This document shows, in pieces, positions 6,264 to 13,821 of a DNA stretch of 17,792 bases (positions are counted from its first letter, which is position 1; each line of letters starts with the position of its first letter). Position numbers and translations under genes: made by a program. Under the pieces are notes generated by a model. That model did no database searches, was not told the origin of the DNA, and was given only the letters and a program-made list of their open reading frames with translations. This DNA comes from CAYPEL01 sp964409635 (GTDB lineage Bacteria; Pseudomonadota; Gammaproteobacteria; DSM-19610), in the NCBI GenBank assembly GCA_964409635.1, contig CAYPEL010000044.1, positions 1-17,792 on the forward strand, written 5' to 3'.

Positions 6264-9200
6264 ATGTCAGAAAAAAACACGACAAACGAACATCACGAGC
6301 CCGAAAATAGTGATCAACTAGATACCGAAAATCTCGGTATAGCCGGCAACATAGCCCGTACCTTTATTGACTCGCCGATTACGCCCATGCTGATGGTGAC
6401 GGCGTTGTTTATCGGTTTGATTGGCTTGCTGTTTACGCCGCGTCAGGAAGACCCCCAGATTTCGGTGCCTATGGTGGATATTTTTGTCCAGTATCCGGGC
6501 GCTTCGTCTGGGCAGGTAGCCAGTCTGGTAACCGAACCGCTGGAACGCATCATGAGCGAAATTCCGGGCATACGGCATGTGTACTCTGTCAGCGAGCGCG
6601 GGCAAGCTATGGTTACTGTTCGCTTCAAGGTCGGTGAACCGCTCGGACCCTCCATCGTAAAAGTCCACGATAAGCTCCAGTCAAACATGGACATGATTCC
6701 GCCGGGTGTATCTATGCCCCTGGTCAAGCCCAAAGGCATTGATGACGTTCCGATTGTGACGGTGACTTTGTGGTCCGGTAATGTCGATGATGCAGCCTTG
6801 AGAACGCTTGGGCTGGATGTCATGCAGCGTTTGCAGGAAGTGCCGAATACCGGTCAGGGTTTTGTTGTGGGTGGCCGTAGTGAGCAGATCAGGATTGAAG
6901 TAAAGCCGGAGCGGCTTAACGGTTTTGGCATAACGCTTGATCAAATAGCGAACAGCGTTAGAAGTGCTAACTCGGAACAGTCAGCAGGTCATGTCGAATC
7001 CGGCAGCGCATCGTTCAAAGTCGTTACCGGGTCATTTTTGCGTGATGCGCAGGATCTGTCAAAACTGGTTGTAGGTGTGCGTGAAGGTGGGCCGGTGTAT
7101 TTGCGGGACGTTGCAACGATTGTGCACGGGCCTTCTGAAACTGACCAGATGGTGTCTTATTACAGCGGCCCGGCACTGGATGAAGAGGCAGTAAAAGGCA
7201 ATGGTGAATCGGCGATAACGATTGCGCTGGCCAAGAAAGAAGGCACAAATGGTGTATCGGTTTCCAAAGATATTCTGGAAAGACTCGACGAATTAAAGGG
7301 CCAGTTAATCCCGGATAATGTCAACATCAGTATTACCCGCGACTACGGTAAGACAGCCAACGACAAGGTGAACGAATTGCTAATGGCGATGTTTGAAGCC
7401 ACCGCGATCGTTGCGTTTCTCTGTCTGATAGGGCTGGGTGGCCGCGCCGCTTTTGTTGTTATTACCATTATCCCGATTGTAATTCTGGTGACCATTTTTG
7501 CGGCGATGGTATTGAATTACACCATAGACCGCGTCAGTTTGTTCGCACTGATATTTTCCATCGGTATATTGGTTGACGATGCAACCGTTGTGGTCGAGAA
7601 CATATTCCGGCGCTGGATGAAGGCGGGTAAAACCACCATGGCGATTGCGGTGGATGCCGTACGTGAAGTGGGTAACCCAACCATCCTTGCAACTTTAACC
7701 ATTATTGCAGCGCTATTGCCGATGGGTGTTGTGCGCGGGCTCATGGGGCCCTATATGCAGCCCATTCCTGTGCTTGGCGCTACCGCGATGTTTTTCTCAC
7801 TGATTGCGGCGTTTGTTTTCACGCCTTGGTTTGCTATGAAAGTACGGCCAGCCAGTGTCAAGGCTTTTGAAAAAGCAGAGGAACGCGAGCGCAAGAGCCA
7901 TGAAATTATTGGGCGGTTTTACCGGCCGATTATTATGCCGCTGATTAACAACCGGAAGCTCGGGATAATATTTCTGGTGAGTATTATTGGCTTGACCGCG
8001 TTAGTCTGTGTCATGTTTTACACACAAGCAGTCACAGTAAAAATGCTGCCATTTGATAACAAGCCGGAATTCAACGTTGTCATTAATATGCCGGAGGGTA
8101 CGGCACTGCCGGTTACGGCCAACGCTACCCAACAGATGGCGGAGGAATTGCGTTCAATTCCTGAAGTGACCGAATTGCAGACCTACGTAGGCACGGCATC
8201 ACCCTTTAATTTTAACGGACTGGTGCGGCACTATTATTTACGAAAAGGTTCGAACGTTGCGGATATCCAGGTTATGTTGCTGGATAAAGACGACCGGGAT
8301 CGCAATAGCCACGATATTTCAGTGGAAGCCCGCCGCATTCTGCAACCGATAGCAAAGGCGTTTGGTGCACGTATCCAGGTAGTCGAAATGCCACCTGGGC
8401 CGCCGGTATTGCAAACGGTGACCGCAGAAATTTACGGCCCGGATCCGGAAACACGCCGCCAGGTTGCACGTGACATGATGGGAATATTCGAGAAGGTTGA
8501 GAATATTGTTGATGTTGATAGTTATATGACGGATCCACATTTCTATTGGCGATTTGAAATCAATACTGAAAAGGCAGCTCGTAACAGAATTTCAGTAGAA
8601 ACTATAAATCGTAACCTGACGATGGCGATGGGCGGATTTAAACTGGGTGATGTCAAACGGGCATCGCAGTTGGAACCAACCTTTATCGTCTTGCAGACGC
8701 CGCTTGCGGTACGTTCGCAATTATCCCGTTTGACCAATCTGCCGATTGCTAACCCGCAGGGTAAAATACTGCCGCTGGGTGAGCTAGGCCGCTTTGTGCA
8801 AGTGCAGGAAGACCCGGTTATTTACCACCAGGATTTGCGCGGCATTGAGTATGTGACAGGTGAAATGGAGGGTCGTCTTGGTGCGCCCATCTACGGTATG
8901 TTCGGTGTTGAAGACGAGTTGGATAATTACACCACGCCAGATGGTGTGCAGATTACCGGAATGCCGTGGGGCTTATTGGGTCCACCCGATACGGACTCTA
9001 TATCTGGGTTTGAATGGGGTGGCGAGTGGACGGTGACCTATGAAACTTTCCGTGACATGGGCGGCGCATTCATGGCAGCTATGTTGCTGATCTACGCGCT
9101 GATCGTGCTGGAGTTTAAAGACTACGCCCTGGCGGGGTTGATTATGGCGCCCATCCCTTTGACCATGATTGGTATTGTTCCGGGTCACTGGATCATGGGT

Positions 9201-10190
9201 GCAGAATTCACGGCCACCTCCATGATCGGCATGATCGCGCTTGGCGGCATCATTGTGCGTATTTCTATTTTGATCGTCGAGTTTGTCAAGATTGAAGTGG
9301 CAGCCGGAACGGAAATCAGGGAAGCGGCGGTTAATGCTGCGCAAACCCGGCTGCGTCCAATCTTAATTACTTCACTGACCTTGATGGCTGGCGCCTTTGC
9401 CATTGTTGACGATCCTATCTTTCAAGGTATGGCGGTTTCCCTGATGTTTGGTGCTGGCGTTGCCACATTGTTTACTTTGATTGTTATTCCGATGGGCTGC
9501 ATCAGTGCTGAAAAAAGGTTCTATCCTGCTGAAGGTGGCGAGCAGTCACTTGCAGCTGGAGGGGCAGGTTCAGGTTCAGTTGCCACAGCTGCTGTTTCCA
9601 GCAGCACTTCCTCTGATTCGGGTATGCCGTTGTGGATGACGGTGTGGAGCAAAGCCATCGGCGCAGCCTTCATGGCTTTCTATCTGGTAAGGGCCATCTT
9701 TATTATGGCGGCTGAAGGGCTGAAGAAAATCTTTAGTCTATTTGGTAGCAGTAAATCTTCCGAGCCACCCCTTCCACCACCCCCCGCTGCCTCTTCTTCG
9801 GGAGGCGGGACACCACCGCAGCCTGTTAACCCGGCCTCACCGTCTTCTTCTGCGCCTGCTGCTGCAGCCACAGTAAAAAATAGTAGCCGTGTTGCCAAGG
9901 AAGCTGCTGATGCCATTGAAGGTGAGGTAGTCCGGAAAGAGGTAACCGGCACGCAAGCCGCTACGGTTAAAAAGAAAACGGCAAAGAAGAAATCCGTCAA
10001 GAAGAAAGTAGTTAAAAAGAAAGCCAGCAGTAAAGCCGCTGCCGAGCAATCTACGGATGAGCAAGATGAGTTGGAAGCTGCAGAAAAGAATAAAAAAACA
10101 GCGGCTAAAAAGACCGGCTCAGGGAGTAAGGCAAGTTCTGGGTCTAAACGCCGTGGTATCCGGCTTATGCCTGGCACAGAGCAAGAATAA
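6264..10190 (+). CDS. RND efflux permease with long lysine-rich C-terminal tail
   Basis: A 1308-residue inner-membrane RND pump of the HAE-1 group, well over 200 residues longer than the usual 1030-1080. Core motifs are clear: N-terminal TM1, the porter region (VQYPGASSGQVASLVTEPLE), the TM4 proton-relay Asp pair in GILVDDATVVVEN, and the TM10 stretch IIVRISILIVEF, where AcrB has the relay Lys. Here that residue is Arg. After the 12-TM core come a Ser/Gly linker, an extra hydrophobic segment (about 1121-1155), a polyproline patch (EPPLPPPP) and a basic tail from about 1234 with repeated KKK triplets, then Ala/Lys/Ser-rich sequence. The ATG at 6264 is the first possible start because TGA (6258-6260) precedes it in frame; GGAG (6243-6246) is unusually distant. 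Drug, metal or lipid substrate is unknown. Confidence 0.9.
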   Translation: MSEKNTTNEHHEPENSDQLDTENLGIAGNIARTFIDSPITPMLMVTALFIGLIGLLFTPRQEDPQISVPMVDIFVQYPGASSGQVASLVTEPLERIMSEIPGIRHVYSVSERGQAMVTVRFKVGEPLGPSIVKVHDKLQSNMDMIPPGVSMPLVKPKGIDDVPIVTVTLWSGNVDDAALRTLGLDVMQRLQEVPNTGQGFVVGGRSEQIRIEVKPERLNGFGITLDQIANSVRSANSEQSAGHVESGSASFKVVTGSFLRDAQDLSKLVVGVREGGPVYLRDVATIVHGPSETDQMVSYYSGPALDEEAVKGNGESAITIALAKKEGTNGVSVSKDILERLDELKGQLIPDNVNISITRDYGKTANDKVNELLMAMFEATAIVAFLCLIGLGGRAAFVVITIIPIVILVTIFAAMVLNYTIDRVSLFALIFSIGILVDDATVVVENIFRRWMKAGKTTMAIAVDAVREVGNPTILATLTIIAALLPMGVVRGLMGPYMQPIPVLGATAMFFSLIAAFVFTPWFAMKVRPASVKAFEKAEERERKSHEIIGRFYRPIIMPLINNRKLGIIFLVSIIGLTALVCVMFYTQAVTVKMLPFDNKPEFNVVINMPEGTALPVTANATQQMAEELRSIPEVTELQTYVGTASPFNFNGLVRHYYLRKGSNVADIQVMLLDKDDRDRNSHDISVEARRILQPIAKAFGARIQVVEMPPGPPVLQTVTAEIYGPDPETRRQVARDMMGIFEKVENIVDVDSYMTDPHFYWRFEINTEKAARNRISVETINRNLTMAMGGFKLGDVKRASQLEPTFIVLQTPLAVRSQLSRLTNLPIANPQGKILPLGELGRFVQVQEDPVIYHQDLRGIEYVTGEMEGRLGAPIYGMFGVEDELDNYTTPDGVQITGMPWGLLGPPDTDSISGFEWGGEWTVTYETFRDMGGAFMAAMLLIYALIVLEFKDYALAGLIMAPIPLTMIGIVPGHWIMGAEFTATSMIGMIALGGIIVRISILIVEFVKIEVAAGTEIREAAVNAAQTRLRPILITSLTLMAGAFAIVDDPIFQGMAVSLMFGAGVATLFTLIVIPMGCISAEKRFYPAEGGEQSLAAGGAGSGSVATAAVSSSTSSDSGMPLWMTVWSKAIGAAFMAFYLVRAIFIMAAEGLKKIFSLFGSSKSSEPPLPPPPAASSSGGGTPPQPVNPASPSSSAPAAAATVKNSSRVAKEAADAIEGEVVRKEVTGTQAATVKKKTAKKKSVKKKVVKKKASSKAAAEQSTDEQDELEAAEKNKKTAAKKTGSGSKASSGSKRRGIRLMPGTEQE

Positions 10191-10267
10191 GTAACCTATA
10201 CTTATAACAACAAGTCGGTTAAGACAAATTCACCATGAGCATCTGTTGTTTGTAAAGGAAGTGAATC

Positions 10268-10870
10268 ATGACAAACAAAGTCTATAAGGTTGCTGGCAAA
10301 CTTATCATTCTTGGCGGCCCCTGGGCATTTGCTGCGGCTTTTGCGGAACAAACCCAGTTGCAATCCGTAAGCGCAGCAGCGTCAGAACAGATAACCCTGC
10401 AGCGCGTTGTTATTCCACCGCCACCGGGTCCCTATACATCACGCTTGGGTATACCGTCGCATGCCGATCGGTTTAACCGAATGAGGCAATCGTTCAACCG
10501 GCAGGTGCCACTCCCTTTCCCCGCACAACCGATGGCTCCCTCTGGTTATCAACAAGGTGGCGCTAACGCGGCGCCAGTTTACCCGCCTCAAACGGATGCA
10601 TCGGCGCCCTCATGGGAGAACGAGAACAGGGGTGCGTACAGGCCCGATGCATACAATCAAGCCGGGGGGGTTACACGCGCTGCGCCTGCTTATAGATACC
10701 CCGGTCGTGGCTATCCGCCTGGCCCACCACGTGGCTATGGCTACCCACCGGCACCAGCCGGTTATGGCTACTACCCGGTGCCACCGCCAGGCTATAGAAG
10801 CCCGTGGAATGCGCCGCAGACTCAGGGCGGCACGACGACGGCAGCACCTGCAACCGGTAAATCTAAGTAA
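10268..10870 (+). CDS. Secreted Pro/Gly/Tyr-rich low-complexity protein
   Basis: A 200-residue exported protein. The signal peptide spans residues 1 to about 26 (positive start, hydrophobic core, AFA before EQT). A short more complex segment follows (about 45-80), then the chain becomes rich in Pro, Gly, Tyr and Ala, with units such as RGYPPGPPRGYGYPPAP and a short basic end (GKSK). No enzyme motif is present. The start has AAAGGAAG (10253-10260) at good spacing. It lies 77 bases after the RND permease and 55 before a similar lipoprotein, so co-transcription is likely. The composition recalls structural coat proteins, including sulfur globule proteins, but the specific core of that family is absent. 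Function unknown. Confidence 0.65.
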   Translation: MTNKVYKVAGKLIILGGPWAFAAAFAEQTQLQSVSAAASEQITLQRVVIPPPPGPYTSRLGIPSHADRFNRMRQSFNRQVPLPFPAQPMAPSGYQQGGANAAPVYPPQTDASAPSWENENRGAYRPDAYNQAGGVTRAAPAYRYPGRGYPPGPPRGYGYPPAPAGYGYYPVPPPGYRSPWNAPQTQGGTTTAAPATGKSK

Positions 10871-10925
10871 CCGGTTAACGCAACGTTTTGTTATTACAGC
10901 TAGGGAATAAGGAATAGCGGAGTTT

Positions 10926-11543
10926 ATGATTTATAGAATTAAGGAAGGGCAGTTGAATGTCTGGCATGGGATATTACTGGCCAGTTTGACTTTATTGTCA
11001 GCCTGTAGCGATGATGAAATGGCAGAAGCCGATAAGCCGCCTCAGAGTCAGACATCGTCGCCCCAGAATCAAACATCCGTTCAACAACAACCAGCGCAGC
11101 CCTATTTACCTCCTGCAGCGTATCCGCCGCCGGCCTATGCTCAGCGGCCGCCTGCGCCTGGCTATGCTCCGGGTCAGTACTACGCACCACAGCCGCCGCC
11201 ACGAGGAGAAAGTAACGCAGGCTCCAGGCCGCCGGATAACCCCTGGTCAGGAAGGCCTCCAATGGGAGCTGCCGCACTACCAAGCTGGCGCCAGCCCCAA
11301 GGTGCCGTACGGCCAGGAGGATACCCAAATCAGCCGCCAGGGATGACCGGACAATACCGGCCACTCAATAGCCCGCCCGAAACATCAAACCAACCGGGTA
11401 CAAACTGGAATCGTGCTGCTCCTGGGTATGCGCCGCCACCTTACCCCAATGGGTACAGGGCTTACTCTCCGCCGGGGTCTGGCTATGGGTCACACTGGCC
11501 CGGTGGTTTTCCAGGCGGGTATGGCCCTCATATGGGCTGGTAG
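10926..11543 (+). CDS. Pro/Gly/Tyr-rich lipoprotein
   Basis: A 205-residue predicted lipoprotein. The N-terminus has basic residues (R4, K6), a hydrophobic stretch (GILLASLTLL) and a lipobox LLSAC with the lipidated Cys at residue 27. Ser and two Asp follow directly; Asp at +2 favours inner-membrane retention but here +2 is Ser, so outer-membrane sorting is expected. After an acidic, Gln/Ser-rich linker, the rest is built of Pro, Gly, Tyr and Ala (YPPPAYAQRPPAPGYAPG type units). A TTG at 10953 with AAGGAAGGG just before it is an alternative start, but it would remove the basic N-region. It follows the similar secreted protein and precedes the sulfur globule gene. Function unknown. Confidence 0.65.
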   Translation: MIYRIKEGQLNVWHGILLASLTLLSACSDDEMAEADKPPQSQTSSPQNQTSVQQQPAQPYLPPAAYPPPAYAQRPPAPGYAPGQYYAPQPPPRGESNAGSRPPDNPWSGRPPMGAAALPSWRQPQGAVRPGGYPNQPPGMTGQYRPLNSPPETSNQPGTNWNRAAPGYAPPPYPNGYRAYSPPGSGYGSHWPGGFPGGYGPHMGW

Positions 11544-11564
11544 TGGCAGGCATCCAAATAATGC

Positions 11565-11578
11565 TTGACGTAAGTCAA
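11565..11578. promoter_or_regulatory. FNR/FixK/DNR-type site TTGAC-N4-GTCAA
   Basis: A perfect palindrome: TTGAC, four bases, GTCAA; with flanking bases the arms are CTTGAC and GTCAAG (11564-11579). The TTGA-N6-TCAA layout is that of CRP/FNR-superfamily redox regulators. It lies between the lipoprotein gene and the sulfur globule gene, about 190 bases before the latter's ATG, and matches no other intergenic site in this window. Confidence 0.5.
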
Positions 11579-11600
11579 GGATGAATGGCTGTCAATAAAA

Positions 11601-11606
11601 TAGCAT
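11601..11606 (+). promoter_or_regulatory. Candidate -10 element for the sulfur globule gene
   Basis: TAGCAT agrees with TATAAT at four of six positions. A start near 11613 would place the FNR-type site at -41.5, the standard class II activator position. TAAAAT at 11596-11601 is an alternative. The resulting leader is about 145 bases. The match is suggestive only. Confidence 0.3.
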
Positions 11607-11758
11607 TCTAAAAAACAGAAGTAATCATAGGTTTATTGCTGCTGTTTTTCGAATCATACTGTCGCTTCAGATATAAATCGGGAAGCTGATGTATGTTGTG
11701 ATGTGTGGCGTGTTTTTATTGCATGCCAGAGTTCTAACTCAAGAAGAGGTATTTTACT

Positions 11759-12217
11759 ATGAAACTTAAAAAAGTAATGCTTTCAGCAGTGATTGCAGGC
11801 GCCTGCGCACTACCCCTGTCATCAGCTAATGCCTGGGGGCCGTGGGGTGGTGGCGGTCCTTGGGGCGGCGGCGGTCCTTGGGGCGGTGGCGGCGGCCCTT
11901 GGGGTGGTAATAACTGGGGCAACGGCAGTGGCTGGGGCAATGGTATGGGAGACATGCTGGGTGATGGTGATTTCAGCATGAATTTCAGTGGCCGTGGCAG
12001 CGGCCGTGGCAGTGGCTATGGTGACGGGCGTGGGCGTGGCTACAACCGTGGTTATGGTGGTGGTGGCCCGGGTTATTACGGTGGTGGTCCCTGGGGCGGA
12101 GGCCCTGGCTATTATGGTGGTGGTCCTGGTTATTCTGGAGGCCCTTATGGTGGGTATGGTGGTGGCCATCCGCCTCCACCTCCTCCGGCGCAACAACCCG
12201 TACCAGAAAGTAAGTAA
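11759..12217 (+). CDS. Sulfur globule family protein
   Basis: A 152-residue glycine-rich exported protein. The signal peptide is residues 1-25 (cleavage after ANA, before WGPW). The mature protein starts with WGPWGGG repeats, then a diagnostic block, NNWGNGSGWGNGMGDMLGDG and DFSMNFSGRGSGRGSGYG (about 57-98). This GDM-x-GDGDF-x-MNFS-x-RGSG core is what I recognise from sulfur globule proteins of purple and colourless sulfur bacteria, which coat extracytoplasmic sulfur droplets. Tyr/Gly repeats (GPGYYGGGP) and a HPPPPPP tail follow. AAGAAGAGG (11741-11749) precedes the ATG by 9 bases. It has an FNR-type site upstream and a strong terminator downstream, so it can be a highly expressed single unit. 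Related proteins also occur in some methanotrophs, so sulfur storage is likely but not certain. Confidence 0.78.
   Translation: MKLKKVMLSAVIAGACALPLSSANAWGPWGGGGPWGGGGPWGGGGGPWGGNNWGNGSGWGNGMGDMLGDGDFSMNFSGRGSGRGSGYGDGRGRGYNRGYGGGGPGYYGGGPWGGGPGYYGGGPGYSGGPYGGYGGGHPPPPPPAQQPVPESK
11840..11910 (+). repeat. Tandem repeats encoding GPWGGG units
   Basis: An 18-base unit (beginning GGCGGTCCTTGGGGC) occurs at 11852 and 11870, with a 21-base variant at 11891. They encode Gly-Pro-Trp-Gly repeats at the start of the mature sulfur globule protein. Such repeats can expand or shrink by slippage. Confidence 0.75.
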
Positions 12218-12228
12218 GCAGGTAAGGC

Positions 12229-12261
12229 TTGGGCCCGTATTTAACACGGGCCCAAATTTTT
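12229..12261 (+). terminator. Rho-independent terminator after the sulfur globule gene
   Basis: Perfect 10-bp stem TTGGGCCCGT (12229-12238) with ACGGGCCCAA (12246-12255), a 7-base loop, and a TTTTT run at 12257-12261. It lies 12 bases after the stop codon and separates the sulfur globule transcript from the DUF4412 gene. It is the clearest terminator in the window. Confidence 0.9.
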
Positions 12262-12307
12262 CACCGGCAGGTGGGTGATTATAAACTGCCGGGAAGGAGG
12301 AGTGCTG

Positions 12308-13090
12308 ATGAACAGGTTTTTTTGTTCATTGTTGTTGACGGCTGCATTTACCGTATCAGTCGTTCAGGCTGGTGGAGACGTCGTTGAGTTTTCTGCTGAT
12401 GCCTATCAAAAAGGTCCACAAACCCCATCCGTTAAAGCAAAAATGTTTGTTGGGGATAGGCGTGTCCGCAAGGAATACGCAACCAATGGCCAGCAACTGA
12501 TCGAAATATATGATGCGAAAAAGCAGCGTGCGGTTTTGCTGATGCCGGCGCAGCATGTTTATATGGAGCGCGAGGGAGCTATCCCTAGTTTAATTGGGGC
12601 GAGTGGGGCAACCAAGAATCCCTGTCACGGTTTGAAGGCGGCGCGCTGTAAAAAGCTGGGTAACGCGTCTATCAACGGACGCAACACAGAAAAGTGGCAA
12701 ATGGTAATGAACAAAGATGGTCAGGATATGACGGCGCACTATTGGATCGACAGTGAACGGAATATGTTAATTAAACAAGTGTTACCCGATGGCACTTCCA
12801 CCGAATTAAAGTTGCTGGGCAAGGAAACCGTTGATGGCCGGGAAACGGAAAAGTGGGAAATGGTAGCCAGTCGTCCACAAGGGCAGTCTATGCGCTCTAC
12901 TCAGTGGTATGATCCGGAGTTAAAAATTGCGATTCGTGAGGAAATGCCGGGTGGTTATAGGCGTGAATTAAAAAATATTTCGATTGGTGTTCAACCTAAA
13001 GCGTTATTTGAAATACCTGCTGGATACACCATGGTCAAACAACCCTCAGCTGATGCAAAGCCACCCCCACCCGTTATGCCGGCCAGATAA
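12308..13090 (+). CDS. DUF4412-like periplasmic protein
   Basis: A 260-residue exported protein. The start is ATG at 12308, set by AGGAGG (12295-12300) with 7 bases between; a GTG at 12275 overlaps poorly with any ribosome site. The signal peptide ends near residue 21 (VVQA before GGD). The mature part opens with VVEFSADAYQKG and an FVGDRRVRKEY / AVLLMPAQHVYMER pattern typical of DUF4412 proteins, which are thought to share a LolA-like fold. Two related units follow: NGRNTEKWQMVM...DSERNMLIK and DGRETEKWEMVA...DPELKIAIR, ending in ALFEIPAGYTMVK. The C-terminal tail is Pro-rich (KPPPPVMPAR). A Cys pair (CHGLKAARC) may form a disulfide. Ligand unknown; a hydrophobic ligand or lipoprotein role would be inference. 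Confidence 0.65.
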   Translation: MNRFFCSLLLTAAFTVSVVQAGGDVVEFSADAYQKGPQTPSVKAKMFVGDRRVRKEYATNGQQLIEIYDAKKQRAVLLMPAQHVYMEREGAIPSLIGASGATKNPCHGLKAARCKKLGNASINGRNTEKWQMVMNKDGQDMTAHYWIDSERNMLIKQVLPDGTSTELKLLGKETVDGRETEKWEMVASRPQGQSMRSTQWYDPELKIAIREEMPGGYRRELKNISIGVQPKALFEIPAGYTMVKQPSADAKPPPPVMPAR

Positions 13091-13112
13091 TAAACCGGAG
13101 ATTTTGTATTTT

Positions 13113-13121
13113 TGCTATGAT
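13113..13121 (+). promoter_or_regulatory. Extended -10 promoter candidate for the ParA operon
   Basis: TGC-TATGAT matches the extended -10 form TGn-TATAAT with one mismatch. No good -35 is seen, which extended -10 promoters can tolerate. Transcription would start near 13128, leaving a 25-base leader with AAAGGTGG (13139-13146) before the ParA start. Confidence 0.4.
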
Positions 13122-13152
13122 GCAGCGCATCTATTACTAAAGGTGGTTTTCT

Positions 13153-13821
13153 ATGATTACTGTAGTGGCAAACCTAAAAGGCGGTTCAGGGAAAAGCACT
13201 ATTGTATTCAATTTGAGTGTCTGGTTGTTGCATCGCAAGCAGAAAGTAATCACCTATGACCTTGATCCTCAATGTACGCTATCAGATGTAGGGCGTATCA
13301 GGGTTGAAGATCATCACGAGCCAAAACTTGTCGTAAATACGGTTAAAGATGTTTATGCCGAGGATTTGCAGGCGCATGCAGGCGAAATTATTCTCGATGT
13401 GGGTGCGGCGAACATGCGGGCTATGCAAACCGCTATCAGTGTCGCAGACAGGGTCTTGATTCCAGTGCCGCCCAGTCAACCGGATGTATGGGCAACGCAA
13501 CGTTTTCTCCAGCAGGTTAGTGGCGTGTTACACCACCCTGTTAAATCAGAAGTGGTTGCGTTCATAAATCGCGCGGATACGCACTGCGCAGTACGTGAAT
13601 CTGATGAAGCGGAACAAGCACTAGAGGGGCTTGATGGTCTTGATATTATCAAGCATCGTATCTGTAACCGTACGATGTACCGGCGCACCATGAGTGAAGG
13701 TCTGGCAGTTTTTGAAATGTGGCCGTCGTGCAAAGCTGCACGGGAATTTGACGAGTTGGCTTTCGTCTTGTATCCAAAACTTGCCGCTGCAAATATACAA
13801 CCTGAAAGAGGAGTTGGGTAA
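13153..13821 (+). CDS. Small ParA/MinD-type P-loop ATPase
   Basis: A 222-residue cytoplasmic ATPase. It has the deviant Walker A of the ParA/MinD group, KGGSGKST (residues 9-16, with both signature lysines K9 and K14), a DLDPQ switch (36-40), and a Walker B-like IILDVGA (79-85). No N-terminal helix-turn-helix domain and no C-terminal amphipathic membrane helix are evident, so it resembles small positioning ATPases (McdA, PpfA, VirC1 types) rather than plasmid ParA of the long class or MinD. No ParB gene or obvious parS site is nearby. The stop codon overlaps the next gene's start (TAATG), implying that the TM-TPR protein is its partner. The cargo is not known. Confidence 0.85.
   Translation: MITVVANLKGGSGKSTIVFNLSVWLLHRKQKVITYDLDPQCTLSDVGRIRVEDHHEPKLVVNTVKDVYAEDLQAHAGEIILDVGAANMRAMQTAISVADRVLIPVPPSQPDVWATQRFLQQVSGVLHHPVKSEVVAFINRADTHCAVRESDEAEQALEGLDGLDIIKHRICNRTMYRRTMSEGLAVFEMWPSCKAAREFDELAFVLYPKLAAANIQPERGVG

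Noticed and set aside
9680..10177. Phe/Ala/Ser-rich open frame opposite the permease tail
   Set aside because: The FF and LL runs are the reverse reading of the AAG-rich lysine codons. The plus-strand frame continues without interruption from the pump core.
10206..10250. AACAACA / TGTTGTT inverted repeat after the permease gene
   Set aside because: The arms are AT-rich with a 31-base loop and no T-run, so it does not qualify as a terminator and could be chance.
10953..10955. TTG as start of the Pro-rich lipoprotein
   Set aside because: A good Shine-Dalgarno precedes it, but starting there removes the basic residues expected in a lipoprotein signal. Kept only as an alternative to ATG 10926.
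11706..11724. Sigma54-like TGGCGTG ... TTGC before the sulfur globule gene
   Set aside because: There are 12 bases between the GG and GC doublets instead of 10, and the -24 element is imperfect.
11759..12217. CRISPR or collagen-like interpretation of the repeats
   Set aside because: The repeats are short, in frame and coding, with no spacers. Gly-X-Y periodicity is absent, while the GDGDF-x-MNFS core points to the sulfur globule family.
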